This document shows, piece by piece, positions 17,511 to 25,267 of a stretch of DNA of 64,000 bases (positions within the stretch are counted from its first letter, which is position 1; each line of letters begins with the position of its first letter). The position numbers and the translations under genes were made by a program. The notes beneath the pieces were generated by a model. That model was not told the origin of the DNA. It made no database searches and worked only from the letters and a program-made list of their open reading frames with translations. Origin of the DNA: Lachnospiraceae bacterium (GTDB lineage: Bacteria > Bacillota > Clostridia > Lachnospirales > Lachnospiraceae). The stretch covers positions 1 to 64,000 of the forward strand of contig CAJTHM010000018.1 in the NCBI GenBank assembly GCA_910576125.1, in the 5' to 3' direction.

Positions 17511-18122
17511 TCAGAAGAAGCGCAGCTGTTCATAGTCCGTGCCGCGTTCTAAAGGGGCGGGGACTTTCCGGAGGAGCTCATCTGTCCGCCCCGGGTCCAG
17601 AAGCCAGCAGATTGCTTCCTCCCGGGACAGAATCAAAGGCATACGGTCGTGGACCGGCTCCATGGAACTGTTGGCCGCCGTGGTCAGGATGACGAAATGT
17701 TCGCCGTCCCGATACGGCCTGCAGCATCCTGCCATGAACAGGGCGTTTTCCTGCTCCTGCCGGAAAGAGAATTTTGTTCTGCCGGAATCCCATTCATAGA
17801 ATGAACTGGCCGGGACGATGCTGCGCCGGTGGCGGATGCCCTCCCGGAACAGGGGCTTTTCCGCGGCGGACTCGCATCTGGCATTAAAGACCAGCCCTTT
17901 TTCCGTTCCCTGCTGCAGGGGAAAACCCCACCGCAGCCAGGCGCAGCCTATCCCGCCTCCTGCGGCGAGCAGAACCGGGGCTTCCTCTGTCGGATGGACA
18001 TCCGTCTCCCGAATCCGCAGCAGCGCGGCGGCAGTCTCCTGGCTCAGCCGCTCCCCGGCCTGCCGGATCAGCTTCTCGATTTCTTTTGTGGTATCATCGT
18101 CTATATGGTATCGTCCGCACAT
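17511..18122 (-). CDS. SRAP domain protein (HMCES/YedK family)
   Basis: This 203-residue protein protects abasic sites in single-stranded DNA by forming a covalent thiazolidine link through Cys2. The expected MCGRY start exposes Cys2. NARCESAAEKPLF carries the DNA-binding Asn and Arg, FYEW the catalytic Glu, and HDRMP the catalytic His. Length is normal. The gene is alone on the minus strand, 276 bases upstream of the ABC operon. No LexA box is obvious before it, although the family was first linked to SOS operons. Called SOS-response-associated peptidase in older annotation. Confidence 0.93.
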   Translation of the reverse strand: MCGRYHIDDDTTKEIEKLIRQAGERLSQETAAALLRIRETDVHPTEEAPVLLAAGGGIGCAWLRWGFPLQQGTEKGLVFNARCESAAEKPLFREGIRHRRSIVPASSFYEWDSGRTKFSFRQEQENALFMAGCCRPYRDGEHFVILTTAANSSMEPVHDRMPLILSREEAICWLLDPGRTDELLRKVPAPLERGTDYEQLRFF

Positions 18123-18527
18123 GCACTTCCCCTTTTCCGCATTTTGTCCTACAGGAACTGTCAGGCCTATTGATTCAGTATTTGCCGCATTGTATTAGAT
18201 GTAGATTTATAAAAAATGTTGTCAGACTATTACTCGATAAACTCGAGATTCTGATAAGGCACTTTCTCATAAAAATCTCTCTCGTCTTTATCTTCGATGT
18301 GTATAAGTACCTGATAATGCGTCCAACTTAGTTTAAATGGTTGTTTGGAATATGCTATATCCAATTGTCCAATTTCCGATTGGACAATTTTGAAACGCTA
18401 TTTTGATTATTATAGCGTATGGATTAATAAGCTGCAATAATAAATGACATGCACTTTTTCTTTTTCTTTTATCGTTTGCCTTTCCTGAGCCGGCGTGATA
18501 AAATGGAGGACATAAGAGAGGGATTCG
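18123..18527 (+). other. AT-rich non-coding gap with two adjacent inverted repeats
   Basis: No convincing gene is seen. Base composition changes to AT-rich at about 18180, the left edge of an accessory stretch that runs to about 21860. Two perfect inverted repeats (18363-18389 and 18395-18418) are listed separately. Confidence 0.5.
18363..18418 (+). repeat. Two tandem perfect hairpins, possible operators
   Basis: AATTGTCCAAT (18363-18373) pairs with ATTGGACAATT (18379-18389) around a five-base loop. ACGCTAT (18395-18401) pairs with ATAGCGT (18412-18418). They lie about 110 bases before the nucleotidyltransferase gene. They may be regulator binding sites or a weak terminator; no family is recognised. 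Confidence 0.6.
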
Positions 18528-18815
18528 ATGAACCATATGGAGGAGATGTGGGATTTCCCGATGATGGAGGGAGGCGCCTTTCCAAATGCGAATCGGGTGC
18601 ATCCGCTGATGCAGAGGCGGGTGGAAAAACTGATTCGCCATCTGTATCAGGACAAGAATATCAAAAAAGCGGCGCTCTTCGGGAGTTCTCTGGAATTTCG
18701 ATGCAGCAGCCACAGCGATATTGACCTCTACCTCGAAAAGCATGACAAAGATAAGAAATTGGAACCGTTGCCGGAGGTAGGGTGCGAAGTGGATATCGTG
18801 ACGAACCTTTTGTAA
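18528..18815 (+). CDS. Minimal nucleotidyltransferase (MNT-like), possibly truncated
   Basis: This 95-residue protein carries the nucleotidyltransferase signature: FGSS followed by SDIDLYLE near residues 51-69, and a third acidic strand VDIV near residue 88. MNT proteins transfer AMP or similar groups, and many act as antitoxins of HEPN toxins. No HEPN gene is seen here. The frame stops right after the third strand at a run of seven A residues, where family members usually continue a little. A second frame stays open across this point (next entry), so a frameshift or programmed slip is possible. Confidence 0.7.
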   Translation: MNHMEEMWDFPMMEGGAFPNANRVHPLMQRRVEKLIRHLYQDKNIKKAALFGSSLEFRCSSHSDIDLYLEKHDKDKKLEPLPEVGCEVDIVTNLL

Positions 18816-18970
18816 AAAAAGAAAATTATAGCCGTAAAAAAGCGATAGAAATATATAATCACGCAGTTAATGTGCATAATGAGGGAAGCAATATACATAA
18901 TTATCAGAAGGCTGTATTCGATTTTCTTTCTAATTGTCATAAAGCAAATATTGTATACGAAGATTGTTAG
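18782..18970 (+). CDS. Small ORF overlapping the nucleotidyltransferase end
   Basis: This frame overlaps the preceding gene by 34 bases and then continues alone, encoding about 50 residues with protein-like composition (KKAIEIYNHAVNVHNEG). A GGAGG just upstream could serve the GTG at 18782. It may be an independent small protein or the displaced C-terminal part of the nucleotidyltransferase. No family is recognised. Confidence 0.4.
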   Translation: MRSGYRDEPFVKKENYSRKKAIEIYNHAVNVHNEGSNIHNYQKAVFDFLSNCHKANIVYEDC

Positions 18971-18981
18971 GAGGTATTGAT

Positions 18982-19152
18982 ATGACGAAGAGAGCAATTT
19001 TGAGTGAGAAATTAGAAGACAATAAAGCTGCTGCTGAATGGGGGATTAGACAGGCAGAATTGATTAAAAAAAGTGAAGATATAACGCGGAGGTTAGCAGA
19101 AAAATATATACCTATTATTTTATCGCGTAATGAAAGGGACAATAAGCGGTAA
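18982..19152 (+). CDS. Small hypothetical protein (56 aa)
   Basis: Short, charged, helical protein (ILSEKLEDNKAAAEWGIRQA). A clear TAGGAGG lies eight bases before ATG 18982. It follows the previous ORF by 11 bases, so the three small genes look like one transcript. The family is unknown; size and position would fit a toxin-antitoxin-like accessory cassette, but nothing in the sequence proves that. Confidence 0.55.
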   Translation: MTKRAILSEKLEDNKAAAEWGIRQAELIKKSEDITRRLAEKYIPIILSRNERDNKR

Positions 19153-19248
19153 GAATAAAGGTATTCCTGAAAGAAAGCATATTTTATCAGAGATATTTGA
19201 TAGTGCCGGATATAGACATTACCAGAACGGAATACGGAACTGACAACA

Positions 19249-19300
19249 GGCGCTTGCTGCTGACCGGGAGAAACGGTTAAGCGGCAGGTGCTTTTGCTTT
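19249..19300 (+). terminator. Long hairpin with T-rich tail
   Basis: About 17 base pairs with several G-T pairs and one bulge span 19249-19291. The run TTTTGCTTTT follows. It separates the small-gene cassette from the TetR operon promoter. Confidence 0.6.
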
Positions 19301-19349
19301 TCAAAAAATCAGAATACCGAACTGATACCGCCGATTTTGCAGATGGCTA

Positions 19350-19377
19350 TTGACTTTTGATAATTTTGGTTTATAAT
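19350..19377 (+). promoter_or_regulatory. Sigma-A promoter for the tetR-ABC operon
   Basis: TTGACT at 19350-19355 and TATAAT at 19372-19377 are spaced by 16 bases. Transcription should begin near 19384, at the edge of the direct repeats. Confidence 0.75.
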
Positions 19378-19384
19378 AAAACAT

Positions 19385-19411
19385 ATGATGCAAAACAAAT
19401 GATGCAAAACA
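19385..19411 (+). repeat. Direct repeat at the start of transcription, candidate TetR operator
   Basis: ATGATGCAAAACA occurs twice, at 19385-19397 and 19399-19411, spaced 14 bases apart. It sits immediately downstream of the -10 box of an operon headed by a TetR-type repressor. Its function as an operator is inferred. Confidence 0.5.
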
Positions 19412-19438
19412 TGCGGTTCAGAAAGGAAGAATCAGGAT

Positions 19439-20020
19439 ATGCCACCAAAAGCGAAATTCAAAAAAGAGGAAATTACAAAAGCCGCATTAGATATCGTGAA
19501 AGCGGATGGATTCGAGGCTCTGACTTCCAGAGAATTGGGGATACGCCTCGGCAGCTCGGCAAGACCGATTTTTACGGTATTCAAAAATATGGAAGAAGTT
19601 CAGCAGACTGTAATCCAATCCGCGAAAATGCTGTATAAAGAATATGTCAATAAAGGCTTGACAGCGGAATACCCTTTTAAAGGCGTGGGAACGCAATACA
19701 TACTCTTTTCTGTCAATGAGCCGAAACTTTTTCAGCTGTTGTTCATGACAGAGCAATCGGAAATACCCGATTTAAAGGGCGTGCTTCCATTGATAGACGA
19801 AAGCTATGAGAAAATTCTCCAGTCGATTCAGGATGATTACGGAATTAACGAACATTTAGCGGAAAAGTTATATCGTCACCTTTGGATTTATACCCACGGC
19901 ATCGCGACGCTTTGCGCCACCAGGATGTGCCGCTTTACAGGCGCTGAAATCAGCTCGATGATTACAGAGGTATTTATGAGTCTTCTTAAAAATGTAAGGG
20001 AGTGCGGAAACGATGATTAA
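19439..20020 (+). CDS. TetR/AcrR family regulator
   Basis: A 193-residue repressor with an N-terminal helix-turn-helix (about residues 8-50: EEITKAALDIVKADGFEALT, then SRELGIRLGSS) and a C-terminal ligand-binding helical domain. GAAAGGAAG precedes ATG 19439. It overlaps the ABC gene by eight bases and presumably represses this operon until an effector, perhaps a substrate of the transporter, binds. AT-rich codon use sets it apart from the flanking genes. Confidence 0.88.
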   Translation: MPPKAKFKKEEITKAALDIVKADGFEALTSRELGIRLGSSARPIFTVFKNMEEVQQTVIQSAKMLYKEYVNKGLTAEYPFKGVGTQYILFSVNEPKLFQLLFMTEQSEIPDLKGVLPLIDESYEKILQSIQDDYGINEHLAEKLYRHLWIYTHGIATLCATRMCRFTGAEISSMITEVFMSLLKNVRECGNDD

Positions 20021-20705
20021 AGTCAGGGACATCATAAAATCATACGGCAGCGGAGAAAGCCGGTTCCAGGTATTACAGGGCATCAGCCTTGAAATGAAAG
20101 ATGGGGATTTTGTAGTCATACTCGGTGCGTCGGGCTCGGGAAAGTCCACTTTTTTGAATGTAATCTCAGGCCTTGAGCGCCCTGACAGCGGTCAAGTGCT
20201 TTATGACGGACTGGACATCACAGCGCTTTCCGACGATGAATTGACTGCATTTCGCAAAGAAAATGTCGGATTTATCTTTCAGCAGTATTATCTGCTGCCC
20301 AATATGAGCGTTGATAAAAACGTGAAAATGGGCGCCGACCTGGCAGGCAACAAAGACTATAAAACCGTTATCGAGGCAGTCGGACTGGGAAAAAAACTAC
20401 ATAAATATCCAGGCGAACTTTCAGGCGGCGAACAGCAAAGGGTATCTGTGGCAAGAGCCTTGGCAAAGAGACCAGGAGTGCTCTTTCTGGATGAGCCGAC
20501 AGGCGCATTGGACGAACAGACAGGGCGGCAGGTGCTTGATTATATCTGTAAGCTTCAAAAGGAATATGATTTTACGATTATAATGGTGACCCACAATCTG
20601 AACATTGCGGAAATGGCAAACACAGTCATAAAAATGAACAGCGGAAAAATATCTGAAATTTATGCAAATGAGAAGCAGAAGACCGCTTATGAGATTGGAT
20701 GGTGA
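20013..20705 (+). CDS. ABC transporter ATP-binding protein (MacB/LolD type)
   Basis: This 230-residue ATPase of the MacB/LolD/SalX class has Walker A GASGSGKST near residues 39-47, signature LSGGEQQR near 139, Walker B LFLDEPTGALD, and the H-loop His in MVTHNLN. All catalytic residues are present. It starts inside the end of tetR (overlap of eight bases) and is followed by its permease after four bases. Such transporters work by mechanotransmission and often export or counter antimicrobial peptides. Confidence 0.92.
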   Translation: MIKVRDIIKSYGSGESRFQVLQGISLEMKDGDFVVILGASGSGKSTFLNVISGLERPDSGQVLYDGLDITALSDDELTAFRKENVGFIFQQYYLLPNMSVDKNVKMGADLAGNKDYKTVIEAVGLGKKLHKYPGELSGGEQQRVSVARALAKRPGVLFLDEPTGALDEQTGRQVLDYICKLQKEYDFTIIMVTHNLNIAEMANTVIKMNSGKISEIYANEKQKTAYEIGW

Positions 20706-20709
20706 TGGT

Positions 20710-21858
20710 ATGCTCATCGGAATAAAAAATGCTTCAAAACTCATCGGCATTTCCGTTATCGCCTGCTGCGCGGTACTTGTATGTACCATGTTTCTGAATT
20801 TTTATTTTGATATCCGGTTGATTGAGAGCGAAATAACCTCTGAACTGTCAATGTTTTTTTATGAGGCTCAGGTCTCTACCGCAAAAGTCACTTGCCTTGT
20901 GGCGGGCGGATGTCTGCTTTTGACTTCGGTTGTCATGCTGTTTTTTTACATAAAACATTATATCGATACCCATAAAAAAGAGCTTGGGATATTAAAGGCT
21001 CTGGGATATTCCAATCTTAAAATCGCAAAAAGCTTTTGGGTATTCGGAATCAGCGCTTTTATCGGAACCGCGATTGGATATGCGGGAGCGTTTCTTATAA
21101 TGCCATGGTTCTATGCCCTGCAGAATGAAGATAAAATGCTTCCTGAGATAACGATAAATTTTCATCCCAGTGTTTTGTTTTATTTCGTGGTATTACCCAC
21201 TGTGTGTTTCTCGGCGCTTTCGGTTTATTACGCCTGGCACAAATTAAAAAAGCCCGTGTTATTGCTTTTGAAAGACAACCTGCAGATTGTCTCTAAAACT
21301 CCAAAGCACAGCATCGAAAAAAGGAAAGAAATTTCATTTATAGAAGATTTGAAAAGCAGCACCCTGAAATCTAAAAAGGCGCTTGTGTTTTTCATTATTT
21401 TTGCTTCATTTTGTTTTTCTGCCATGACACAGATGTCGTTCAGCATGAAAGATTTATCAAGTGAAATGATGGGGGCAATGATGTTAGCCATCGGACTTGT
21501 ATTAGCATTTACCACCTTGTTCCTTGCAATCACTACAGTCATAAGCGGAAATACAAAAACCATCGCCATGATGAGGGTATTCGGCTATTCGCAAAAGGAA
21601 TGCTGCAGGGCAATTCTCGGCGGATACAGACCCATGTCCTATATTGGTTTCGTAATCGGGACAATCTACCAATACGCATTGCTCCGGATGATGGTGGATA
21701 TTGTATTCAAAGATATCGAGGGCATGCCTGCATATAAATTCGACTTTCCCGTCATGCTTGTTTCACTTGTTGTTTTTATTGCGGTTTATGAAATCCTGAT
21801 GCATGTATATTCCGAAAAAATCAAGAAAATCTCTGTCAAGGAAATCATGATTGAGTAA
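20710..21858 (+). CDS. FtsX-like permease, compact form
   Basis: A 382-residue permease for the preceding ATPase. ATG 20710 is chosen because a signal-anchor helix follows at once. About eight hydrophobic segments fall into two FtsX units; the conserved cytoplasmic elements KKELGILKALGYSNLK (near residue 92) and AMMRVFGYSQKE (near residue 288) occur once each. Many Clostridial permeases of this type carry a large extracellular domain; here the loops are short. The gene ends the AT-rich island. The substrate is unknown. Confidence 0.85.
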   Translation: MLIGIKNASKLIGISVIACCAVLVCTMFLNFYFDIRLIESEITSELSMFFYEAQVSTAKVTCLVAGGCLLLTSVVMLFFYIKHYIDTHKKELGILKALGYSNLKIAKSFWVFGISAFIGTAIGYAGAFLIMPWFYALQNEDKMLPEITINFHPSVLFYFVVLPTVCFSALSVYYAWHKLKKPVLLLLKDNLQIVSKTPKHSIEKRKEISFIEDLKSSTLKSKKALVFFIIFASFCFSAMTQMSFSMKDLSSEMMGAMMLAIGLVLAFTTLFLAITTVISGNTKTIAMMRVFGYSQKECCRAILGGYRPMSYIGFVIGTIYQYALLRMMVDIVFKDIEGMPAYKFDFPVMLVSLVVFIAVYEILMHVYSEKIKKISVKEIMIE

Positions 21859-21909
21859 AGCAGGGCAGCCGATGGTGCGGCGCTTAGATTGACATTGGAG
21901 TTTGATGAG

Positions 21910-22224
21910 TTATCTCCGGAAATTCAGCACCCACCGCCCCTGGGTCTGGTAGAAAATCAGCCAGGCCCGGATACATCTGCCATTGACTACGAGCGTACAG
22001 TCATATTCCGTGGACGGTATCCCCGCGTACCGCTTCTTCTCCCAGGTATGCACCGTGATGTCCCGGATGACCTGTATCTGCCCCTCCTCGTCCTTTAACT
22101 TCACCATCAGCGGCGTTATCTTCCCGGTGCTGGTGCACCAGCATTGGCAGGCGATTTCCTGCTGTGTCCCGCGGACGGATCCTGCGTCCGCCTTTCCTGT
22201 CGCTGTCTCTATCCCAAATGCCAT
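21910..22224 (-). CDS. Small hypothetical protein downstream of dinB
   Basis: A 104-residue soluble protein with no recognised domain name. It carries the stretch DITVHTWEKKRYAGIPSTEY, then LVVNGRCIRAWLIFY, and a basic end. GGAGGTG precedes ATG 22224. It lies 97 bases behind dinB on the same strand with no clear terminator between them, so it is probably part of the SOS transcript. Small proteins in this position may act with the polymerase, but that is inference. Confidence 0.7.
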   Translation of the reverse strand: MAFGIETATGKADAGSVRGTQQEIACQCWCTSTGKITPLMVKLKDEEGQIQVIRDITVHTWEKKRYAGIPSTEYDCTLVVNGRCIRAWLIFYQTQGRWVLNFRR

Positions 22225-22250
22225 TCCGACACCTCCCTCAACAAACCTCA

Positions 22251-22309
22251 GTGCTTATAGACATTGCCTATGAGCACTGCCTGTAGGTATTGCCTACAGG
22301 TACTGCTCA
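22251..22309 (-). other. Two mutually exclusive hairpins between dinB and its downstream gene
   Basis: One hairpin pairs 22251-22260 with 22268-22277. The second pairs TGAGCA at 22271-22276 and inner CCTGTAGG with partners ending at 22309, about 16 pairs with one mismatch. They share bases 22271-22277, so only one can form at a time. Neither has a T run on the minus strand. Confidence 0.55.
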
Positions 22310-22321
22310 AAGACACTGCTT

Positions 22322-23560
22322 TCAGGCTCCGGCGCTGCTCTCCGGCACACCCCCGCACATGTGGTCGATGGCCCGGTTCAGGAACACGGCGCGCTTCACC
22401 ACGTCCGCTCCGAACCGCCGCCGCAGAGAATCCACCGTCCTGTCCACGAGGGCCAGCTTTTCATAGTCGATTTCATCAAAAAGGCTCATCTGCCTGCCGG
22501 AGGCCTCCCGCCCGGCCCCGCCGGTGTGTATCCCCAGATGGCGGACGGGCTCCCCATTCCACAGCCGGGAGAAAAGTTCCCTGGAGGCATGGTAGATTTC
22601 CAGGGTCAGGTCAGTGGGGGAGACCAGTGTTTTCTGATGGGAAAAACAGGACAGGTCCCGGTAACGGATGGTCACGGAGACCACCCCGATTTTCGCTCCG
22701 TCCGCCCGGAGGCGGTTCCCCAGGGTTTCCGAAAGGGCCAGCAGCACCAGGTTCGCTGTCTCTGTGTCCGTCACGTCAAAGGGCGTGGTGGTGCTGTTCC
22801 CATAGCCTTTGTTGGGAGCGGGGGCCGCCAGCACCGGGGACAGGTCTATGCCGTTTGCGAAGCCCCAGATGGTCTCCCCCTGTTTCTTCAGGACGGCCCT
22901 CAGCCATCCCGGGTCGGCGCCGGCGATGTCCCCGATGGAGACAAGCCCCATGGAGGCCAGCTTCTTTGCCGTGGCGCGGCCCACGAAGAACAGATCCGAC
23001 ACGGGCAGGGGCCACATCTTCCCCGGGATTTCCTCCCGGTACAGAGTATGGACAAGGTCCGGCTTCCGGAAGTCCGAGGCCATCTTGGCCAGGAGCTTAT
23101 TGTCCGATATCCCGATGTTCACGGTAAAGCCCAGCTCATCCCGGATTCTGTCCTTTATCTGTCCGGCGGTTTCCTCCGGGGCGCCGAACAGATGACAGCT
23201 TTCGGTCATGTCCACAAAAGCCTCATCGATGCTGTACTGCTCCACGAGATCCGAATACTCCCGCAGGATACCCAGAAAGGCCGCGGAGCATTCCCGGTAC
23301 AGGCCGTAGTTGGGGGGCGCCAGCAGCAGGTCCGGGCATTTCCGCCTGGCCTCCGACAGGGTCTCCCCGGTCTGGACGCCGTATTTCTTCGCGGGAATGG
23401 ACTTCGCCAGTATGATGCCATGGCGTTTCGTCACGTCCCCGCCTACCGCCGAGGGAACCTCCCGCAGATCCAGGGCGCTGCCCTTATGGGCCAGACGATA
23501 AACAGCCTCCCAGGACAGGAAGGCTGAGTTCACATCGATATGAAAAATAATCTTTTTCAA
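22322..23560 (-). CDS. dinB: Y-family DNA polymerase IV
   Basis: A 412-residue translesion polymerase. FHIDVNSAFLSWEA holds the first catalytic Asp, YSIDEAFVDMT the second acidic pair, and a C-terminal MSLFDEIDYEKL resembles a beta-clamp-binding motif plus tail. The thumb region has the helix-hairpin-helix VGRATAKKLASMGL. TTG 23560 is preferred to GTG 23572, because the GGAGG sits too close to the GTG but about ten bases before the TTG, and the family starts here. The promoter contains a LexA site (23594-23607), so the gene is SOS-induced. Confidence 0.93.
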   Translation of the reverse strand: MKKIIFHIDVNSAFLSWEAVYRLAHKGSALDLREVPSAVGGDVTKRHGIILAKSIPAKKYGVQTGETLSEARRKCPDLLLAPPNYGLYRECSAAFLGILREYSDLVEQYSIDEAFVDMTESCHLFGAPEETAGQIKDRIRDELGFTVNIGISDNKLLAKMASDFRKPDLVHTLYREEIPGKMWPLPVSDLFFVGRATAKKLASMGLVSIGDIAGADPGWLRAVLKKQGETIWGFANGIDLSPVLAAPAPNKGYGNSTTTPFDVTDTETANLVLLALSETLGNRLRADGAKIGVVSVTIRYRDLSCFSHQKTLVSPTDLTLEIYHASRELFSRLWNGEPVRHLGIHTGGAGREASGRQMSLFDEIDYEKLALVDRTVDSLRRRFGADVVKRAVFLNRAIDHMCGGVPESSAGA

Positions 23561-23586
23561 ACGTGCGTTCACCTCCTTGATACAAC

Positions 23587-23615
23587 ATTATAGGAAACAC
23601 ACGTTCTGGATTCAA
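23587..23615 (-). promoter_or_regulatory. SOS promoter of dinB with LexA box in the spacer
   Basis: On the minus strand, TTGAAT (23610-23615) and TATAAT (23587-23592) are 17 bases apart. Between them, 23594-23607 reads AGAACGTGTGTTTC, which fits the Bacillus-type LexA (DinR) consensus CGAACRNRYGTTYC at 13 of 14 positions. LexA binding here would block RNA polymerase directly. Confidence 0.85.
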
Positions 23616-23648
23616 TAGGAGATGACTGGAAAATACATCCCCGGCCGC

Positions 23649-25232
23649 CTACAGATTGTCGAATACCGCCGTCTCTTTCTCCAGCTCCGCCACCACATCC
23701 TGATTCACGCCCATGCGCCGGGTGATGTCCTCCATGTCCGCGGCCAGGTTCCTGGTATTGCCCGCCATGCCGGAGATTCCGGAGGCGCTTTCGTCGATGG
23801 CCTTGTTGATGGTGCCGATGGAGTCGGCGATGCCGGACATGGAATGGGTCAGGCTCTGGGTCTGTCTGTGGAAATCGTCCATGATCCGGCGGATGTAGGC
23901 GGCGTCCTCCTTGTACTGACTGCCGGATTCCACGAATGCCTGGAATTCTTTCAGAACGGTTTGACTCATATAGTCAATCAACTGGCTGGCGTTTTCGGAC
24001 AGATTGTAGACCGATGCGGTGACCACATCGTTGATTTCCTGGATGCGCCCCGCGGTTTCCTGGGTGGAATTGGACAGCTCCCGCACCTCCCTGGCCACCA
24101 TGGCGAAACCTTTGCCTGCCGTCCCGGCATTGGCGGCTTCCACGGAAGCGTTCAGGGAGATCAGCCTGGTCTGCTGGGCGATGGCGAGGATATCGCTGGT
24201 GAGGGTCTTGATCTGGTTCACGCTCTTGCTCTTCTCAATGGCATCGTTGAGGGAGCGCAGGATTTCCTCCGTCTTGGCGCCGGTAGTCTCCGCGCTGCTC
24301 TGAGCGGACTGCTGCATGGTGTCCGCCCGGGTGTTCATCTGGACAGTGTAGGCTGTGATGTCGCTGCATTCCTCTGCGATTGCATGTACCTCCTGACGGA
24401 CGGTTCCGGCGCTTTCGTTGATGGCCGATGTGTTTCCGGCCACCTCCTGAAAGGTAGCGGAGAGCTGTCCCGCCAGGGAGGAAAGATCCGCCGCGCTTTT
24501 CCGGGAGGCCTGTGTCCGGTTCAGAACTTCCCCTGTCATACCGTTGATGCGGCTGGAACTCTCCTGGATGGTTTTCACGATGCTCTTGATCGGCAGGACC
24601 ACATAGACGGAAATCAGCCGGAAATCCGTGGCCACCAGGAGGATGCAGGCCAGGGCCGCCGCGATGCCCACCACCAGGGAGAAGATGTAGACAGTGGAGA
24701 GGTGGGATCTGGCTCCTTGGGTCTGGGCGCTGATAGAGGCGTTCAGGACATCGATATCCGCTTTCATGGCATCGGCGAAGTCCGCCACATCGCCGTTGGC
24801 CAGGGCGTAGGCATCCTGGGTCTTGTGGCTGGCGCTGGCGCATACCAGATGGACCAGGGCATGTTTGAAAGCGGCGTAATTGTCCAGCAGGGATTCGTAC
24901 CGCGCCCAGTCATCCTGTATTACAAAAGCTGAATACTCTGAGAGCATATCGTCCAGAAGCGCTTCTTCCTCCTTGATCTGTCCCACCAGGAGGATCATGG
25001 TGTCATAGTCCGTGGCCACGATGTGGCTCAGGGCCATCTTGTGGATTTCCATAGAAAGCTGGCAGATTTCGGCCAGCCGTTCCTTGCCCTCCATATAGTT
25101 GTCCGCGATGTTGGAGGCGCTTGCGTTCACATTGCGGATATTGATGACGGACAGAATGTTCGACAGCAGCGCCACGATGCCCAGGAGGGCGATGGGGATG
25201 ATCAGGCGATGCTTTAAGCTGATATTTTTCAT
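23649..25232 (-). CDS. Methyl-accepting chemotaxis protein
   Basis: A 527-residue chemoreceptor. The first membrane helix (about residues 10-30) is followed by a helical-bundle sensor domain of about 150 residues, a second helix near 180-202, a HAMP-like linker, and a long cytoplasmic coiled coil. The signalling tip IAQQTRLISLNASVEAANAG near residue 350 binds CheW and CheA. ATG 25232 follows AAAGGAG. It lies 35 bases behind the solute-binding lipoprotein gene, which suggests that it senses the ligand through that protein. Confidence 0.93.
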   Translation of the reverse strand: MKNISLKHRLIIPIALLGIVALLSNILSVINIRNVNASASNIADNYMEGKERLAEICQLSMEIHKMALSHIVATDYDTMILLVGQIKEEEALLDDMLSEYSAFVIQDDWARYESLLDNYAAFKHALVHLVCASASHKTQDAYALANGDVADFADAMKADIDVLNASISAQTQGARSHLSTVYIFSLVVGIAAALACILLVATDFRLISVYVVLPIKSIVKTIQESSSRINGMTGEVLNRTQASRKSAADLSSLAGQLSATFQEVAGNTSAINESAGTVRQEVHAIAEECSDITAYTVQMNTRADTMQQSAQSSAETTGAKTEEILRSLNDAIEKSKSVNQIKTLTSDILAIAQQTRLISLNASVEAANAGTAGKGFAMVAREVRELSNSTQETAGRIQEINDVVTASVYNLSENASQLIDYMSQTVLKEFQAFVESGSQYKEDAAYIRRIMDDFHRQTQSLTHSMSGIADSIGTINKAIDESASGISGMAGNTRNLAADMEDITRRMGVNQDVVAELEKETAVFDNL

Positions 25233-25267
25233 GATGGCTGGTACTCCTTTTGCATGGAAAATGAAAG

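Noticed and set aside
18086..18331. Possible gene of 81 codons before the nucleotidyltransferase
   Set aside because: It starts antisense within the SRAP gene and its remaining part is AT-rich sequence without ribosome binding site.
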